Positions 61,694 to 61,790 of a stretch of 61,790 nt of DNA are shown here, one piece after another. The translations under genes and the position numbers were made by a program. Source of the stretch: Brassicibacter mesophilus (lineage in GTDB: Bacteria > Bacillota > Clostridia > Tissierellales > Proteiniboraceae); assembly GCF_050433385.1 (NCBI RefSeq), contig NZ_JBNPXI010000025.1, forward strand, positions 1 to 61,790. The letters are read 5' to 3'. Numbering within the stretch: the stretch's first letter is position 1; each line of letters starts with the position of its first letter. The notes below the pieces were generated by a model that was not told the DNA's origin, did not search any database, and saw only the letters and a list, made by a program, of their open reading frames with translations.

Positions 61694-61790
61694 TTGAATC
61701 AGCACCACCCGTCTAACGGGTGGTTTGCTCTGCCCCTATAAGGGGCTGTTACCGACCAGCGCCTAAAGACGCTGGCCTTCACATTGTTCA
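61694..61790 (-). mobile_element. IS200/IS605-type right end with predicted omega (guide) RNA
   Basis: A GC-rich block that stands out from its surroundings. Three hairpins occur: 61704-61724 (ACCACCCGT/ACGGGTGGT, loop CTA), 61732-61746 (GCCCCT/AGGGGC, loop ATA) and 61756-61775 (CCAGCG/CGCTGG). The last extends to eight pairs only in minus-strand RNA through a U-G wobble. Read on the minus strand the block ends GGTGCTGATTCAA (to 61694), like the right-end cleavage site of IS605 elements. This is the expected 3' part of a tnpB-linked omega RNA, with flanking chromosome as guide. The transposase or tnpB itself would lie beyond the window, or this may be a non-autonomous remnant. Confidence 0.7.

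Noticed and set aside
1..61790. CRISPR arrays, tRNA or rRNA genes, prophage modules
   Set aside because: No regularly spaced repeats, cloverleaf-like segments or phage structural genes were seen when reading through the window.

Overview
The window is AT-rich (clearly below 40% G+C by eye) and looks like chromosome of a spore-forming, strictly anaerobic Firmicute. The likeliest group is a Clostridia/Tissierellales-type amino-acid fermenter. The evidence is a GerM-like spore protein, single-subunit pyruvate:ferredoxin oxidoreductase, tryptophanase, HPr with HPr kinase/phosphorylase, WhiA, YvcK and RapZ, strong AGGAGG ribosome sites with frequent TTG/GTG starts, and many hairpin-plus-T-run terminators. 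Genus is not decidable from the sequence alone.

Layout. 1-2800: a broken WYL-type regulator, an AraC/GyrI regulator and an Ntn-hydrolase (C45/AAT family). 2800-6130: a non-coding strip behind the 3' end of an RlmD-type methyltransferase gene, then a two-domain GerMN protein. 6130-36450 carries the conserved Firmicute housekeeping series, mostly on the minus strand: uvrC-hprK-PHP, murB-PHP-rapZ-yvcK, whiA-HPr, dnaE, pfkA-pyk, thioesterase-fxsA. Extra blocks sit at its joints: nifJ plus an orphan solute-binding protein; M42 peptidase, a small membrane protein, a DNA-repair-like orphan, tryptophanase and a TIM barrel; and an HD-GYP phosphodiesterase. 36450-38950: a YunD-like metallophosphatase and a GNAT enzyme.

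38950-46520 is the most unusual locus. An ECF-type sigma factor overlaps its membrane-bound partner (DUF4367-like). They are followed by two small secreted proteins (a beta-sandwich DUF6147-like protein and a PKD-like protein), a perfect 34-bp palindrome, a 1338-residue ABC permease with a C-terminal extracellular M28-peptidase fold, and its ATPase. By motif alignment the M28-like domain has lost most zinc ligands while keeping the catalytic Glu-Glu pair, so it reads as a pseudo-peptidase attached to a transporter.

46520-50900 holds a second UvrA (UvrA2 type) co-directional with an AraC regulator fused to a nucleotidyltransferase domain. 51000-52250: a stalk-domain protein, a CD3324-type HTH protein and a leftover promoter/operator-like strip. 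52250-61570: uvrB-uvrA with an upstream SOS box, a beta-propeller lipoprotein, a MinJ/SwrA-like PDZ membrane protein and a CtpA/CtpB protease. This echoes the B. subtilis ctpB-minJ-uvrB-uvrA neighbourhood. The right edge (from about 61694) enters an IS200/IS605-type element through its right end, which has the three-hairpin form of a TnpB guide (omega) RNA reading leftward into the flank.

Working together: HprK (32774) phosphorylates Ser46 of HPr (16584), linking sugar/energy state to pfkA, pyk and nifJ nearby. UvrA, UvrB and UvrC form the excision repair system. RapZ, YvcK, WhiA and MurB tie cell-wall supply and division to metabolism. No tRNA, rRNA, CRISPR array or prophage was seen.
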